From: an uncultured Clostridia bacterium
Lineage (GTDB): Bacteria > Bacillota > Clostridia > Oscillospirales > Acutalibacteraceae
Assembly (NCBI GenBank): GCA_945876745.1
Contig: CAMCPL010000005.1
Span: forward strand, 1 to 64,000
Reading direction: 5' to 3'
Length of the DNA: 64,000 nt
Part shown: piece after piece, positions 43,816 to 51,477 of the stretch
Numbering within the stretch: position 1 is the stretch's first letter
How the letters are laid out: each line of letters opens with the position of its first letter
Program-made: the position numbers and the translations under genes
Notes under the pieces: generated by a model
The model's input: the letters and a program-made list of their open reading frames with translations, nothing else
Told to the model about the DNA's origin: nothing
The model's database searches: none

Positions 43816-43853
43816 AAAAGTCCCGTAAACACTGCGTTTTCGGGACTTTTTTA
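43816..43853 (+). terminator. Terminator after tRNA-Arg
   Basis: AAAAGTCCCG pairs with CGGGACTTTT across a 15-base loop, followed by TT. Confidence 0.85.
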
Positions 43854-43970
43854 TATCCTTTATTTTCGGTGCTACAATCCATTCTCCACCCAGAAGGTTA
43901 TATATAATGTATATAATCTACATTTTTCACTTGTTAAGATTTACAACACAATTAAGCCTGAAAATATCAT

Positions 43971-44145
43971 TTTGACGCCCATTTGACGTCTACTGAATTA
44001 TTTTACAAAAACTGACGCACTACTGTACGGCAGTTTTTGAGAGGAGAAACATATGGAGTGATTGTTAATGATTGCTTTAGCAATTATTCTAATCACGGAA
44101 TATGTTTGGACGAGACGCCCATTTGACTCCCACTGATATTTTTTA
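43971..44145. repeat. Paired direct repeats (GACGCCCATTTGAC), 140 bp apart
   Basis: Copies start at 43974 and 44114 and match over about 32 bp, with GACGCCCATTTGAC identical and CTGA plus an AT-rich tail shared. Each copy is itself a near-tandem of TTGACGCCCA/TTTGACGTC-type decamers. Arm-type integrase sites next to an att core look like this, but the role is unproven. Apart from a hairpin (44006-44039, arms CAAAAACTG/CAGTTTTTG) and a 22-codon ORF, 43,857-44,187 holds nothing I recognise. Confidence 0.6.
44068..44136 (+). CDS. Possible 22-residue hydrophobic peptide
   Basis: An ATG at 44068 opens MIALAIILITEYVWTRRPFDSH, a short membrane-type helix with a basic tail. GAGGAG lies too far upstream (about 20 bases) and is better placed for the ATG at 44053, which gives only two codons. 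It ends within the second direct repeat. Could be a leader peptide or chance; low confidence. Confidence 0.2.
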   Translation: MIALAIILITEYVWTRRPFDSH

Positions 44146-44187
44146 TATAATTGAAACAGATAAATTTGAATTTGTGGAGATGATAAG

Positions 44188-44682
44188 ATGGTCAATATTA
44201 CAGATGTAAAACAGATTCTTCAACTCGCGATAGATGCCGAGATTAAAGTCTTTCTTGATGGTGGCTGGGGGGTAGATGCGTTGCTTGGACATCAGTCAAG
44301 AGTCCATAACGATATTGATATTTTTGTAGAAAAGAAAGATTATCAGAACTTTATAGAGATAATGAAAGCTAATGACTTTTATGAGATTAAGATGGAATAT
44401 ACAACATTGAACCATACTGTATGGGAAGATTCGAAAAACAGAATTGTTGATTTGCATTGTTTTGAATATACGGGCGAAGGTGAAATTCTTTATGATGGGG
44501 ATAACTTTCCGGTAGAAACTTTTTCTGGTAAAGGAAAAATTGAGGAGATAGAGGTTTCCTGTATTGAACCATATAGTCAAGTAATGTTCCATCTGGGATA
44601 CGAGTTTGATGAAAATGATGCACATGATGTGAAGTTATTGTGTGAGACATTTCATATCGAAATTCCAAATGAGTATAGATAA
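44188..44682 (+). CDS. Nucleotidyltransferase, lincosamide/aminoglycoside-resistance type
   Basis: 164 residues. The motif FLDGGWGVDALLGHQSRVHNDIDIF is the GG...DxD nucleotidyltransferase signature, and DGGWGVDALLG is shared with Lnu-type lincosamide enzymes and relatives of ANT(2''). The later segment SQVMFHLGYEFDENDAHDVKLL matches the corresponding helix in Lnu proteins. Length fits Lnu(A) (about 160). It would adenylylate a drug hydroxyl; the actual drug is unproven. AT-rich composition and position between a tRNA and an integrase suggest acquisition. A GNAT gene follows 30 bp later. Confidence 0.8.
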   Translation: MVNITDVKQILQLAIDAEIKVFLDGGWGVDALLGHQSRVHNDIDIFVEKKDYQNFIEIMKANDFYEIKMEYTTLNHTVWEDSKNRIVDLHCFEYTGEGEILYDGDNFPVETFSGKGKIEEIEVSCIEPYSQVMFHLGYEFDENDAHDVKLLCETFHIEIPNEYR

Positions 44683-44712
44683 CTGTAAATTCAAATTTGT
44701 AGAGGTTATATT

Positions 44713-45141
44713 GTGATAAGAGCAGTCAAGGAAAATGATTTATCTGCTGTTATGCAGATATGGCTTGATATAAACATTAAAGCACATAGTTTCATATCAA
44801 AGCACTATTGGATGGATAATTATGATATGGTAAAAAAGATTCTTCCACAAGCAGAAATATATGTGTATGAAAACAATGGCACAAAAGAAATAGAAGGCTT
44901 TATTGGATTGACAGATAATTATATTGCGGGATTATTCGTAAAAGAAGATATGCAGTCGAAAGGCATTGGGAAACAACTATTGAATTATGCAAAAGGCATT
45001 AAATCCAATATGTATTTGAGAGTTTATAATAAGAATATCCGTGCAATTCAATTTTATCAGAGAGAACAATTTGTAGTTCAATCAGAAAACACGGATGATA
45101 ATACCAACGAAAAAGAGTTGGTTATGGCTTGGAGCCGATAG
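44713..45141 (+). CDS. GNAT family N-acetyltransferase
   Basis: 142 residues, YjaB-like. The acetyl-CoA loop is MQSKGIGKQLLNYA (Q/RxxGxG, about residues 80-93), preceded by the beta-strand IAGLFVKED. VYNKNIRAIQFYQREQF is the usual GNAT segment near the C-terminus. The start is GTG at 44713 with AGAGG upstream. It pairs with the nucleotidyltransferase gene in a two-gene cargo unit. Substrate unknown. Confidence 0.88.
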   Translation: MIRAVKENDLSAVMQIWLDINIKAHSFISKHYWMDNYDMVKKILPQAEIYVYENNGTKEIEGFIGLTDNYIAGLFVKEDMQSKGIGKQLLNYAKGIKSNMYLRVYNKNIRAIQFYQREQFVVQSENTDDNTNEKELVMAWSR

Positions 45142-45193
45142 ACAAATTCCAACTTATAGAGTAACTATTTATTGTTGATAACGCAAAGATTCA

Positions 45194-45223
45194 GGCTCAA
45201 GGATTTTGTTCCTTGAGCCTTTT
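45194..45223. terminator. Terminator between convergent GNAT and integrase genes
   Basis: A 10-bp perfect stem (GGCTCAAGGA / TCCTTGAGCC) is followed by TTTTGTT on the plus strand. Confidence 0.85.
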
Positions 45224-45224
45224 G

Positions 45225-46427
45225 TTACGCCGAGAAATGTATGAGCTTGTTCTTTCGCTTGTTTTCGGTTTCGGCTATTAGGTTACCCATTGCATTTGCC
45301 ACCGTCTGTTGCATATTGTCAGTTACATGCATGTAGGTGTTCATTGTGAATCCTGCATCTGTGTGTCCAAGCATGTGCGATACTGTTTTGATGTCCATAC
45401 CCTGTTCAAGCGACAGCGTTGCAAAGCTATGCCGTAAATCGTGGAAGCGTATTTGCGGAACTCCTGCCCTCTTTTGCATACGGTGTAGCTTCCTTGTAAC
45501 CGATGACGGATCACGAAGCCCGCCTGTTATGGGCGATGGGAATATCAGCTTTGTGTCAATCCTCTGTCTGCTCCGTAGCAGTATCAGTTGATTGAAGCAT
45601 TCGTCACATAGCGCAACCGTTCTTATTGATGAAGCCGTTTTGGGTGTGGTTATTTTCAGTTCACTTTTAATCCTTTGCACCTGCTTGTTAACTGATATTG
45701 TTTTGTTTTTAATGTCAAGGTCATCCCAAGTCAGTGCAAGTATTTCGCCAAGTCGCAAGCCTGTTGTGATTTCAAGTATATAGAATTCATAACAACCGGA
45801 GTCCTTTGTTTCTTGTAGGAATGCTCCAAGCTCGTTTGCTTTTAAGGTTTGCATTTCCTTTGGCGGAGCCTTGGGCAGTTGAACCTTTTTGCAAGGATTT
45901 GAGTCTATCAAGCCTTCGTCCTCTGCCTTTTGCAGGCAGGTCTGCAATGCGATTTTAATATCCTTAACCGTCTTTGCAGATAATCCGTTGCCTTTCTTTT
46001 CAACATTTCTTGTTCTGCCGCTTGTGTACATTTTCATTAGGAATTGCTGACAGGATACTGTTGATATATCCTTGATTTTCATACCGCCGAGATTAGGCAG
46101 TATGTATCTGTCAAAGTAGCTTTGATAACTGTTTCTTGTGTATTCCTTTATACTTGCGGTGCAGAATGACTCAAACCAAATCCCTGACCATTCTTCAAGT
46201 GTAGGCTCGGGGTTTGTGAGGAAATTACATCTTTCAATAATTCTCATTCTGTTAGCGTTATCAACTATTGCTTTATTAAGTTTTTCTTTGCACTCGGCTT
46301 TTGTTTTGGCAAGAACATTTTTTCTCACTCTCTTACCATTGACGACCTCTCCGGTATAGTATCGACCTTCCCACCGACCGTCCTTGCGTTTGGTTATGGT
46401 ACCTTCACCGTTATTTCGTTTTGCCAT
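45225..46427 (-). CDS. int: Tyrosine-type site-specific integrase
   Basis: 400 residues, Tn916/phage type. An N-terminal arm-binding domain (GEGTITKRKDGRWEGRYYTGEVVNGKRVRKNV) and a SAM-like core-binding domain (about 75-180) precede the catalytic domain. The active-site residues are Arg in TTGLRLGEI, His-x-x-Arg in HDLRHSFA, His in LGHTD and Tyr in NTYMHV. It is the last gene of the element on this side and is preceded by an excisionase gene, the standard int-xis order. Confidence 0.94.
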   Translation of the reverse strand: MAKRNNGEGTITKRKDGRWEGRYYTGEVVNGKRVRKNVLAKTKAECKEKLNKAIVDNANRMRIIERCNFLTNPEPTLEEWSGIWFESFCTASIKEYTRNSYQSYFDRYILPNLGGMKIKDISTVSCQQFLMKMYTSGRTRNVEKKGNGLSAKTVKDIKIALQTCLQKAEDEGLIDSNPCKKVQLPKAPPKEMQTLKANELGAFLQETKDSGCYEFYILEITTGLRLGEILALTWDDLDIKNKTISVNKQVQRIKSELKITTPKTASSIRTVALCDECFNQLILLRSRQRIDTKLIFPSPITGGLRDPSSVTRKLHRMQKRAGVPQIRFHDLRHSFATLSLEQGMDIKTVSHMLGHTDAGFTMNTYMHVTDNMQQTVANAMGNLIAETENKRKNKLIHFSA

Positions 46428-46495
46428 AGCAACCTCCTTTCTGCTTGTGGCAACACAACAATACCACAGGCATTTTCATATATCCAGCAATATAT

Positions 46496-46690
46496 TTATC
46501 TTTTTGAATTTGTATCAATCCAAGCTTTCAGTTGCTCTTTCGGAACAGATTTTCTTCTGCCCATAGCAACTACAGGAAAGCTGTTGTCATTTCTAATCAG
46601 CTTGTATAGACTGACGGCAGATATTCCAAGTACCTCTGCTGCTTCGGGAACCGAAAGCATTACAGGCATTTCATCAAAATTCTTATACAC
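46496..46690 (-). CDS. xis: Excisionase / MerR-like HTH protein
   Basis: 64 residues, a single HTH of the excisionase DNA-binding family: MLSVPEAAEVLGISAVSLYKLIRN, then GRRKSVPKEQLKAWI. Together with the integrase 69 bp downstream it would direct excision of the element. The sequence is intact. Confidence 0.88.
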   Translation of the reverse strand: MYKNFDEMPVMLSVPEAAEVLGISAVSLYKLIRNDNSFPVVAMGRRKSVPKEQLKAWIDTNSKR

Positions 46691-46740
46691 TTTTTCTCCT
46701 TTCTGCCCGACGATTCCTCGCCGGGACTTTTTAGTTTTAG

Positions 46741-48210
46741 TTACATTGTTAAATCAAAGCCTTGTTCTTCTTCGTAATTGCTTTCATAATCGGTATCATA
46801 ATCATTGTTATGACTTACTGCCTTTCTAATCATCATAGCACCAAGCTCAAACAAGGCTTCGAGATTTTGCGATGCAGTTTGTGATTTGGATTCATCAACC
46901 TCCTTTTTGTCATTTTTGGAAACACCGTCTCTTTGACCTCTTGCTTGCTTTTTATCAAGTATCATCTGCATTTGCTTTTGGTCTATGGCTTGAGAATTGA
47001 GGCTTTTCATTTTCTTTTCTGCACTTAACGAAAGCATATTTGCAAGCAGTCTTGTCAAATCGTTAATGACATTTGTTACATTACTGCTTTGCTCTGTGGT
47101 ATCATTTATCTCCATTTCATCTATTGCCTTTATGATTGCATTCTTTACGGAACGAAACTCCTTGTTTTTAATAATGTAAACATAATTATTCTTGCTATTG
47201 TAATATGTTGATAGCTTTTTGTTGTTTATGTCGTTCCAAGAATGATAGAGAAAATATAGATCCTCGTTGTCAAGCAGTAGGCACCATTGTATTTGATCAA
47301 CCGTTCTTTTCATTTTATTTGGCAGATATCCGTAAACCTTTTTCCCTTTGTAGTTATTCAATTGTGTTTTTAAATTGTTTACCAGCTTAAGCATTCTGTC
47401 GGATAAAACAATATCTCCGTTTTTGATTTGTTCAAGATAAGAGTTAAATTCATCCTTGAGTTCATTTCTTATCTCTGTTTGTTCCTTGAACAGCTTGTAT
47501 CTTTCGTTACGGAATATGTCATTTGCAAATGATGATTTCATATCCTTTATTGCCTTTGCAGTTAGATAGCCTTGTCCCGATTTTGAATATACAAGCAGAT
47601 GTATGTGCGGGTGATGCGTTGTATTGTGAAACGCACCGTACCATTCAATATCATCTTGGCTTATCTTGTGAGCATTTGCTATTTCAATCTCATTTCTTCT
47701 AACAAGATTTTTCCAAGCCTCAGCACTGTTGTAGCCTAATCTTTCGGCATCCTCACGGGTTAAGCTGATTACATGAGTCCAAACAATTCCATCGTGATTA
47801 GATACTCTGTCTGCAACCTCATCAAGATTGATTTCATCATCTGTGGCTGAAAACAAGCCGTGACTGCCTATCCTTTCAACACTCGGTCGCTGAGCCATAT
47901 ATGAAACCAATGATTTTAACTGCTCGGCTCTGTCAGCATTTCTTTCAACAACTGCGTCAATGAATTCCGTTGCACTGCTTTTTGTTTTGCTTTTGTCGTA
48001 GTCCTTGTATTCAAGGTAGTCCTTCGTTTCGGGATAACGGTTTGTAATTGTATTTATCAGTTCCTGTTGTTTTTTAGTCGCAGGCTTGCTCTCTATACCT
48101 TTAGGAAGCTTTTCAACTCCCTCACGAGTACCCATATACTTAACAAGCTTTCCGGCATTAACCTTTTTGGGATTTTTAATATATCTGCTGCTTAGAATAA
48201 TCTGTGCCAT
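46741..48210 (-). CDS. Relaxase / mobilization protein (MobP/MobL type)
   Basis: 489 residues. The N-terminal ~230 residues look like a MOBP-group relaxase. The three-His metal motif is in NTTHHPHIHLLVYS (about 196-209), and the candidate catalytic Tyr lies near the N-terminus (SSRYIKNP or LVKYMGT). A helical charged C-terminal region follows, ending in an acidic tail. Relaxases nick oriT and lead the strand to the recipient. It is translationally coupled (TAATG) to the RHH protein gene upstream. No type IV secretion genes are present, so it depends on a helper. Confidence 0.82.
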   Translation of the reverse strand: MAQIILSSRYIKNPKKVNAGKLVKYMGTREGVEKLPKGIESKPATKKQQELINTITNRYPETKDYLEYKDYDKSKTKSSATEFIDAVVERNADRAEQLKSLVSYMAQRPSVERIGSHGLFSATDDEINLDEVADRVSNHDGIVWTHVISLTREDAERLGYNSAEAWKNLVRRNEIEIANAHKISQDDIEWYGAFHNTTHHPHIHLLVYSKSGQGYLTAKAIKDMKSSFANDIFRNERYKLFKEQTEIRNELKDEFNSYLEQIKNGDIVLSDRMLKLVNNLKTQLNNYKGKKVYGYLPNKMKRTVDQIQWCLLLDNEDLYFLYHSWNDINNKKLSTYYNSKNNYVYIIKNKEFRSVKNAIIKAIDEMEINDTTEQSSNVTNVINDLTRLLANMLSLSAEKKMKSLNSQAIDQKQMQMILDKKQARGQRDGVSKNDKKEVDESKSQTASQNLEALFELGAMMIRKAVSHNNDYDTDYESNYEEEQGFDLTM

Positions 48211-48611
48211 TATTCAACACCAAACATTTCACTTGCCTTTTTCAAATCAATAATACCGTTTTGCTTTGCTATCTCTTTTGCTGCACACTTTGTAAGATAA
48301 TCAATGTTAGATGTATCAAGATTTAATCCACTTGCAATAAATATATTTGCAACAGCGCTTTGAACTGCTAATTTGAAAATAATTTCACTGACATTTTTCT
48401 CAACACTTTCTATCTCACTTTTGATAGCACGGGAGAGCATAGGCGACAGATAATCACTTGCTTTCAGTGAATTAAGATAGCCGATATAGAAATCAACCGC
48501 CTCACGAATGAACTCTGCTCTTGACATTTTACCAAGAGAGTTGATTGTATTATCAACATTATCAATTAAGCTTTTCGGCATATAGAATGCATACTTTTTC
48601 ATATTGTCCAT
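48210..48611 (-). CDS. RHH mobilization accessory protein (MobC-like)
   Basis: 133 residues. An N-terminal ribbon-helix-helix-like segment (KKYAFYMPKSLIDNVDNTINSLGKMSRAEFIREAVDFYIGY, about 4-45) precedes a helical tail. Such proteins bind oriT and aid the relaxase. GGAGG is 7 bases before the ATG, and its stop overlaps the relaxase start. The probable oriT lies just upstream. Confidence 0.75.
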   Translation of the reverse strand: MDNMKKYAFYMPKSLIDNVDNTINSLGKMSRAEFIREAVDFYIGYLNSLKASDYLSPMLSRAIKSEIESVEKNVSEIIFKLAVQSAVANIFIASGLNLDTSNIDYLTKCAAKEIAKQNGIIDLKKASEMFGVE

Positions 48612-48639
48612 ATTTGTACCTCCATTTCCCCTAAATTTG

Positions 48640-48860
48640 AGTTACCCCTATGTTGTTGTCGGTTAAAAACTTGAAAACAGTCGGCTCTGCCGGCTGATGT
48701 GAACCGTGAGGTACGCCTCACTTTATCCTGCTTAAGATAATATCGTGGTAACACTACGATACATAGCCACAATTCAGCTCTGCAACGCTCTTACAAATCG
48801 TCTACAATCGCGTTTTATACTTTAGCCGATTACTTTGCTTATTCTCAATATTCAATTTTC
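48640..48860. other. Probable origin of transfer (oriT)
   Basis: A non-coding stretch upstream of mobC-relaxase holds three closely spaced hairpins: CAGTCGGC/GCCGGCTG near 48681-48700, GTGAGG-TACG-CCTCAC near 48708-48723, and TATCGT/ACGATA near 48742-48763. Hairpins next to the mob genes are typical of oriT. The nick site cannot be placed by eye. Confidence 0.55.
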
Positions 48861-48902
48861 AAGGTGCTTTATATTCTTTTTGTCAGGTGTCCTGACGAGC
48901 CC

Positions 48903-49199
48903 TTACCAAGTTTTTTCAACTGTGTATAGGTGCGACAGGTGGTTGCCGTTTGCAGGATCGTTTCTGTGTGTAATGGAAATCAATCCACTTTCTTCAAGAT
49001 TTTTAAGTGCAATGTCAACTGTCGGAACTGATATTGAACATTTTTCTGCAATGTTTTTTCTTGAAGGAAACGATTGCCTTTTCGCATCACCGCATCGTAA
49101 CAGATAACTGTACACAATAAATTCCCTCGGCTTTAATCTTTCATCGAATATTTTATTCGGTGTCAGAAAGAAACAGGCTTTGCGATATTCAGTTTTCAT
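48903..49199 (-). CDS. Helix-turn-helix protein (RepA-N/HTH_36-like)
   Basis: 98 residues with a winged-helix motif KPREFIVYSYLLRCGDAKRQSFPSRKNIAEKCSISVPTVDIALKNLEESGLISI. This is like the N-terminal domain of small replication or transfer regulators. AAGGAG precedes the ATG. On this element it may control replication or mobilization; no partner Rep domain is present. Confidence 0.75.
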   Translation of the reverse strand: MKTEYRKACFFLTPNKIFDERLKPREFIVYSYLLRCGDAKRQSFPSRKNIAEKCSISVPTVDIALKNLEESGLISITHRNDPANGNHLSHLYTVEKTW

Positions 49200-49314
49200 T
49201 TTTTACTCCTTTCGTAATATTGAAAGAGAAATCTCTTTCTGTTATGATAGTAATACAGGAAAGAATAAATCACTATGCTTTAGTGAAAAACGATTTTTTT
49301 AAGAAAGATTGATT

Positions 49315-50283
49315 ATGGACAAAGATATTGAATTAAGAAACGGACTGTATATTAATTTCCAAAACAAAAATATTGCTCATCGACTTTGGGTTAGTGATGA
49401 CGGTGTTAAAAAATTAAAGCCTGTTGATTACAGAATGGAAATTCAAAGCTTCTGCGATTGTGATTTCAGGGATTTAGAAGATGAGATTTATAACCTGTTG
49501 CATCTAATAGATATTAGCAAGCCGGACGAAGACGAATTGCGAAATGCAATCAACAGGTGTTATGAGATTGCAGAGATAATAGGACAGAGAAACAAAACCT
49601 TGGGAGCCTTGCTTTCGGGAACATTTGCAGAGATTGTAAGCGATAAAGAAATTCTAATCACTTACGAATCAAGTAAAAGCCTTGAAACGGCACTAACAAC
49701 TTTAAGCATTAGACTTTATGAGCTTCTTGTAATTCAAAGAAAGGTACGCAATTTCTTTCCTTGTATAATCCACAGAGAGTTGTTTGAAGATTATTTAAGT
49801 GAAATAATTCCAAAAGCAGTTTTCTGCAAGACTGTTTACACATATATTGACGGACAGGAAAAGAGCTTACTGTTTTTTGATTATGTAAAGGACTATTACG
49901 AATATTTAATGCTCTTGTTTTACAACAGAAAAGAAACAGTTTGCGAATGTGAGCTTTGCAGTAGGTATTTCATTCCAAAGACAAAAAAGAAAACCCTGTA
50001 CTGTGACAGAGTTTTCAAGGACGGTAAGACCTGCAAGCAAATCGGACCTTTACTGAAGCACAAAAAGCTTGAGGAAAATGATTTGGTTTTGCAGACCTTT
50101 AACAAGGAAAAGAACAAAATGTATAAGCGAATGGAACGAGCATATACATTCGGCGAAACACCAAAGGCAATATCACCTGATGAATACACCGCTTGGCTTA
50201 ACAGAGCAGTCAATGCCAAGAATATGTATTTGAATAATGAACTATCCGAAGCACAGGCTTTGGAGATAATTAGAACTGAATAA
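49315..50283 (+). CDS. DUF6076-like protein with Cys cluster
   Basis: 322 residues. The region about 205-240, CECELCSRYFIPKTKKKTLYCDRVFKDGKTC, has a CxC-x2-C...C...C arrangement suggesting a zinc ribbon. It resembles the mobile-element DUF6076 family, whose function is unknown. The start is ATG 49315 (an in-frame TTG at 49309 is weaker). It is transcribed opposite the mob genes, within the element. Confidence 0.65.
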   Translation: MDKDIELRNGLYINFQNKNIAHRLWVSDDGVKKLKPVDYRMEIQSFCDCDFRDLEDEIYNLLHLIDISKPDEDELRNAINRCYEIAEIIGQRNKTLGALLSGTFAEIVSDKEILITYESSKSLETALTTLSIRLYELLVIQRKVRNFFPCIIHRELFEDYLSEIIPKAVFCKTVYTYIDGQEKSLLFFDYVKDYYEYLMLLFYNRKETVCECELCSRYFIPKTKKKTLYCDRVFKDGKTCKQIGPLLKHKKLEENDLVLQTFNKEKNKMYKRMERAYTFGETPKAISPDEYTAWLNRAVNAKNMYLNNELSEAQALEIIRTE

Positions 50284-50289
50284 ATAGTT

Positions 50290-50322
50290 ATAGCCGGAGT
50301 GTAAACAAGCTCCGGCTATTCT
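50290..50322. terminator. Terminator between convergent DUF genes
   Basis: ATAGCCGGAG pairs with CTCCGGCTAT, then TCTTTC. It overlaps the 3' end of the minus-strand gene. Confidence 0.7.
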
Positions 50323-50564
50323 TTCAGCAATTTTAATGCTAACTTAAATCCTATTTCAAATGCCTGTGCTTCAATCAATGAGGCATATTCAGTAAAGCAA
50401 TCAACATACTTTTCAAATACATTCAATTCGTCATTCTTTAGGGAAGAAGATAATGTTTCGTGATGCCGAGCAATCAGCGAAACTAATTTTTTCTCCTCAT
50501 CAGTAATGACCTTATCTTCATTTGGTCTAATGTTCCCATACCACAATTCTTGTAGTATTGACAT
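50316..50564 (-). CDS. Small DUF6809-like protein
   Basis: 82 residues: MSILQELWYGNIRPNEDKVITDEEKKLVSLIARHHETL..., a helical protein of a type often found in Clostridia integrative elements (DUF6809-like). Function unknown. The start at 50564 has GGGAG 8 bases upstream; the frame extends further up but without a ribosome site. Confidence 0.65.
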   Translation of the reverse strand: MSILQELWYGNIRPNEDKVITDEEKKLVSLIARHHETLSSSLKNDELNVFEKYVDCFTEYASLIEAQAFEIGFKLALKLLKE

Positions 50565-50658
50565 AAAATCAACTCCCTTGTAGTACAAACATATACCACA
50601 AAGGAGTTTGAATATCCAGACCAAAAATTAATTTTGTTTTCAAGTGGTTGACAGAAAA

Positions 50659-51477
50659 TCAATCTAAATTGAGAAAGTCCTTTCTGTATTCAACACCGAA
50701 GGCTTCGGCAAGGGTTTTCATATCCTCGTCCTTGATTGTGTTTACTCTGGGCAGATGTGCGGTGAGCATATAAATTTGTGCTGCCTTTTCGACTGTTTCG
50801 ATAAGACCAAAGGTTTCGTCCATAGTTTTGCCTGCACCGTAAATGCCGTGCATTCCCCATACAACAAGCCTATACTCTTCCATTTTCTTTGCAGTTGCCT
50901 TGCCGATTTCATTTGTTCCGCAAAGCATCCAAGGAAGAACGCCGATACCATCTGGAAATACAACAATACATTCGGTGCACATTTCCCAAAGAGTATGCGT
51001 AAATTTCTTTTCATCAAGTTCGTGAACATAGTTCATTGCAAGTGTATTTGTTGGATGTGAGTGCATAACAACTCTGTTTTCGGGATCAACCGAAAGTCTT
51101 GCCATATGGCTCATAAGATGAGCAGGCAGCTCACTTGTAAACTTGCCACCGTCTGCGTATCCCCAAAGAAGTTCGGCAGTTGTACCGTCCTTCGCAATGC
51201 GAATAATACCGAGATTGTTTTCAGGATCATACTTTACATTCTTAAAATATTTTCCTGTGCCTGTTACAATAAAAATCTTGCCGATAAGATCTGCTGCATC
51301 AAAGCCTGTTGGTATTGTACGGATAACATTGTTAAGGTCGAGATACTCTGCAACCTCATTTTTATCAAGCATATAGCTAATGTTTCCGCCGTTTCTCTCG
51401 TCCCAACCCAAGCGGTACATATTGGCTGTTGTATCGCACATTTCCTTTACAAACGGTGCATCTAAAATATTTTTCAT
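50659..51477 (-). CDS. rhaD: Rhamnulose-1-phosphate aldolase
   Basis: 272 residues. A class II, zinc-dependent aldolase splitting L-rhamnulose 1-phosphate into DHAP and L-lactaldehyde. Zinc ligands are visible in VVMHSHPTN, and a further His lies in VVWGMHGIYGAG. N-terminal GWDERNGGNISY is the family signature. Its start overlaps the rhaA stop by four bases (ATGA). It ends the operon; no convincing terminator follows before the mobile element. Confidence 0.95.
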   Translation of the reverse strand: MKNILDAPFVKEMCDTTANMYRLGWDERNGGNISYMLDKNEVAEYLDLNNVIRTIPTGFDAADLIGKIFIVTGTGKYFKNVKYDPENNLGIIRIAKDGTTAELLWGYADGGKFTSELPAHLMSHMARLSVDPENRVVMHSHPTNTLAMNYVHELDEKKFTHTLWEMCTECIVVFPDGIGVLPWMLCGTNEIGKATAKKMEEYRLVVWGMHGIYGAGKTMDETFGLIETVEKAAQIYMLTAHLPRVNTIKDEDMKTLAEAFGVEYRKDFLNLD

